A stretch of 64,000 nt of DNA, taken from Luteolibacter sp. Y139 (GTDB taxonomy: Bacteria; Verrucomicrobiota; Verrucomicrobiia; Verrucomicrobiales; Akkermansiaceae). The stretch spans positions 558,001 to 622,000 of the forward strand of contig NZ_JBBUKT010000003.1 in the NCBI RefSeq assembly GCF_038066715.1, written 5' to 3'. The notes under the pieces were generated by a model. It searched no databases. It had not been told where the DNA came from and saw only the letters and a list, made by a program, of their open reading frames with translations. Each line of letters begins with the position of its first letter. Position 1 is the stretch's first letter. The position numbers and the translations under genes were made by a program. Positions 62,658 through 64,000 of the stretch are shown one piece after another.

Positions 62658-63680
62658 TTACTTTGCGGTGCCCTCCTTGAACCAAGCCATGGCCTTGGCG
62701 AATTCCTCGCGCCTGAAGTTGTGGCCGCCCTCGAAAAGTTCCAGCCGGACCTCGCCATATCCTTCCGACTCGGCGCTCTCCTTCAGCTTGGTGGCCTGGT
62801 CCACGGTCGAGATGTCATCGCTCTTTCCATTGCTGATGAAGACGCGGACCTTCTTGAGGCTGGCCTTGCGGAAGCCGCTTTCGGCGCGCGCGCTGGCGGT
62901 CATGTCCTGATTGCAGCCACCGGCGAAGATGCCCACCACATCGAGCTCGCAGGCCAGCAGCTCGCCGGCACGGAAAAAGGACGCCTTCGCTCCGCCGGAA
63001 AATCCGCAGCAGGCGAACTTCCACGACCGGGACGCGGGCCATACCTTTGCGAGCGCTTCCACGGCCTGCTTGTGCACGGCGAGGTCGCTGCCCTCGCAGT
63101 GTTGGTTGTTATCCAGCCGCGGGTTGCCCTGATCGGTATCGGCGGTGATGACGACCCAGCCCGCCTGCGTGGCGAGACCGGCGAAGCCATCCATGGCTGC
63201 GATATTGCCGCGCTTGCGTTCGCCCTCGTTGTTGATCGGTGCGCTGACCCACATCACTTGCTGCGGCTTGGCGGGATTGAAACCCGCGGGCAGGGCAATC
63301 GCGATTTTCAACTGCGCGGGCTTGGTGTCCGCCTTGGCGAATTTCTTCAGCGTGGCGGCGGAAAGCGGTTCCTGCACGGTGGTCACCGAGCCGTCCGCCT
63401 TGAGCGCTGTGCCGCAAAGGCTGAACGTCCCGACGGGCGACGCCTTCCCTGGCGGCTGGGTTTTCTGCCACTCCCCGGCGAACTGGCGGTCGTCCGGGCT
63501 CAGTTTGGCGAGCGGCAGCGTCACTTCCTTGCCCTTGAGATTGAGCACGATCTGCTCGCCTTCCAGGCGCACGATCTCGGCGTCGATCTTGCGGCCGGTG
63601 GTGTCGGTCCAGACCCGGGCGCCGGCGGCCGCGAGAAGGAGGCCACTTGATAAAAGGGCGACGGCGGATTCCCGAATCAT
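62658..63680 (-). CDS. Secreted SHD1-domain alpha/beta-hydrolase
   Basis: 340 aa; signal to about residue 21 (GLLLAAAGA). Residues 22-70 (RVWTDTTGRKIDAEIVRL ... VTLPLAKLSPDDRQF) are an SHD1 domain. After a short linker an alpha/beta-hydrolase follows with the nucleophile GFSGGA, an acid in ISNGKSDDISTV and the terminal His in FEGGHNFRREEF. It resembles dienelactone-hydrolase or feruloyl-esterase-like proteins. The SHD1 module is the same kind as in the metalloprotease at 23253. It is probably an envelope esterase. Confidence 0.8.
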   Translation of the reverse strand: MIRESAVALLSSGLLLAAAGARVWTDTTGRKIDAEIVRLEGEQIVLNLKGKEVTLPLAKLSPDDRQFAGEWQKTQPPGKASPVGTFSLCGTALKADGSVTTVQEPLSAATLKKFAKADTKPAQLKIAIALPAGFNPAKPQQVMWVSAPINNEGERKRGNIAAMDGFAGLATQAGWVVITADTDQGNPRLDNNQHCEGSDLAVHKQAVEALAKVWPASRSWKFACCGFSGGAKASFFRAGELLACELDVVGIFAGGCNQDMTASARAESGFRKASLKKVRVFISNGKSDDISTVDQATKLKESAESEGYGEVRLELFEGGHNFRREEFAKAMAWFKEGTAK

Positions 63681-63800
63681 CAGGTATCGCGTAGCAACGC
63701 AGCGTCACCCGTGTCACGCCACCAGCCTGACAGCGGGCGCATGCTCACCCTGAGCAGACGGCATTGGTCGCGCGACGGCAGGAGGGACTATGCTGCGGCC

Positions 63801-64000
63801 ATGAATCCCACCACCATTGACCCCCGCGTCCGTATCGGCCACGTCCACCTGAAGGTCGCCGACCTAGGGCGCTCGATCCGCTTCTACCGGGACGTCCTCG
63901 GCTTTGAGGTGACGCAGCGCTATGGCGACTCGGCCGCGTTCCTGTCGGCGGGCGGCTATCACCACCACCTCGGCCTGAATACCTGGGAAAGTCTGGGCGG
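63801..64000 (+). CDS. VOC-family (glyoxalase/CatE-like) protein, truncated by the window end
   Basis: The first 66 codons are present and continue past the window. GHVHLKVADLGRSIRFYRDV begins the first vicinal-oxygen-chelate module, with the first metal His in GHVHLKV; YHHHLGLNTW supplies the next ligand and is typical of the catechol-2,3-dioxygenase CatE-like branch. Upstream, 63681-63800 is the divergent promoter region shared with the SHD1-hydrolase. Confidence 0.85.
   Translation, partial: MNPTTIDPRVRIGHVHLKVADLGRSIRFYRDVLGFEVTQRYGDSAAFLSAGGYHHHLGLNTWESLG

Noticed and set aside
1..64000. Integrated prophage, transposon or rRNA/tRNA loci
   Set aside because: No integrase, transposase, phage structural genes, rRNA or tRNA-like cloverleafs were recognised in the window; absence is by eye and a tRNAscan or Rfam search would settle it.

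Overview
The window is a dense, GC-rich bacterial chromosome segment that reads as Verrucomicrobiota, most like the Verrucomicrobiaceae/Luteolibacter side of the phylum. The evidence is the mix of families: giant autotransporter-associated beta-strand repeat proteins, a Planctomycete/Verrucomicrobia-type cytochrome c domain, SHD1 domains fused to hydrolases, sialate O-acetylesterase, GH92, GH63-like and PL4 enzymes, many small lipoproteins and few clear Shine-Dalgarno sites. This placement is inferred from gene content, since no rRNA is present. I see no tRNA, rRNA, CRISPR array, insertion sequence or phage module.

Layout. 0-2 kb: a Cys-rich DUF892-like protein, a small secreted cytochrome c and a small lipoprotein. 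2-11.3 kb: two tandem paralogous giant beta-repeat exoproteins with a shared, conserved 5' leader. 11.4-18.1 kb: a GH63-like glucosidase, a LysM protein with a catalytically dead L,D-transpeptidase-like tail, an alpha/beta hydrolase, a REP-like inverted pair and a lipoprotein. 18.4-20.9 kb: a third beta-repeat protein. 21-26.3 kb: a zinc-ribbon membrane protein, an MFS transporter, lipoproteins, an SHD1-metalloprotease, a cupin and a KhpA-like KH protein. 26.4-30.3 kb: a parallel beta-helix protein and a rhamnogalacturonan lyase, probably a pectin pair. 30.4-35.4 kb: a large beta-propeller-type lipoprotein coupled to a trypsin-like protease with TPRs. 35.6-38.5 kb: membrane proteins, a lipoprotein and a TSUP anion exporter. 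38.5-52.1 kb: secreted glycan-acting and adhesion proteins (sialate O-acetylesterase, a propeller protein, a YHYH protein, a TolB-like protein, an FN3/malectin protein, GH92 and a GH2/GH5-like enzyme). 52.3-55.9 kb: a fourth giant repeat protein. 55.9-57.4 kb: an ECF41 sigma factor with its carboxymuconolactone decarboxylase partner, preceded by a textbook ECF41 promoter. 57.5-64 kb: a secreted protein, a lipoprotein, a lower-GC HNH-like gene, a phosphotransferase, a DEAD-box helicase, an STN-like secreted protein, an SHD1-hydrolase and a truncated VOC protein.

How it fits together. Most products carry signal peptides or lipoboxes, so this is largely a secretome region for capturing and degrading complex glycans. 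Five large exoproteins end in the same module: a single EF-hand-like loop (DxDxDGxxNxxE) followed by a short beta-rich tail. None has a PEP-CTERM signal or an outer-membrane barrel, so this module is a candidate surface-sorting or calcium-folding tail. Other points of note are the conserved leader of the tandem paralogs, the doubled AACCC element before all four beta-repeat genes, the REP-like pair with compensatory changes, and the ECF41 autoregulation site.
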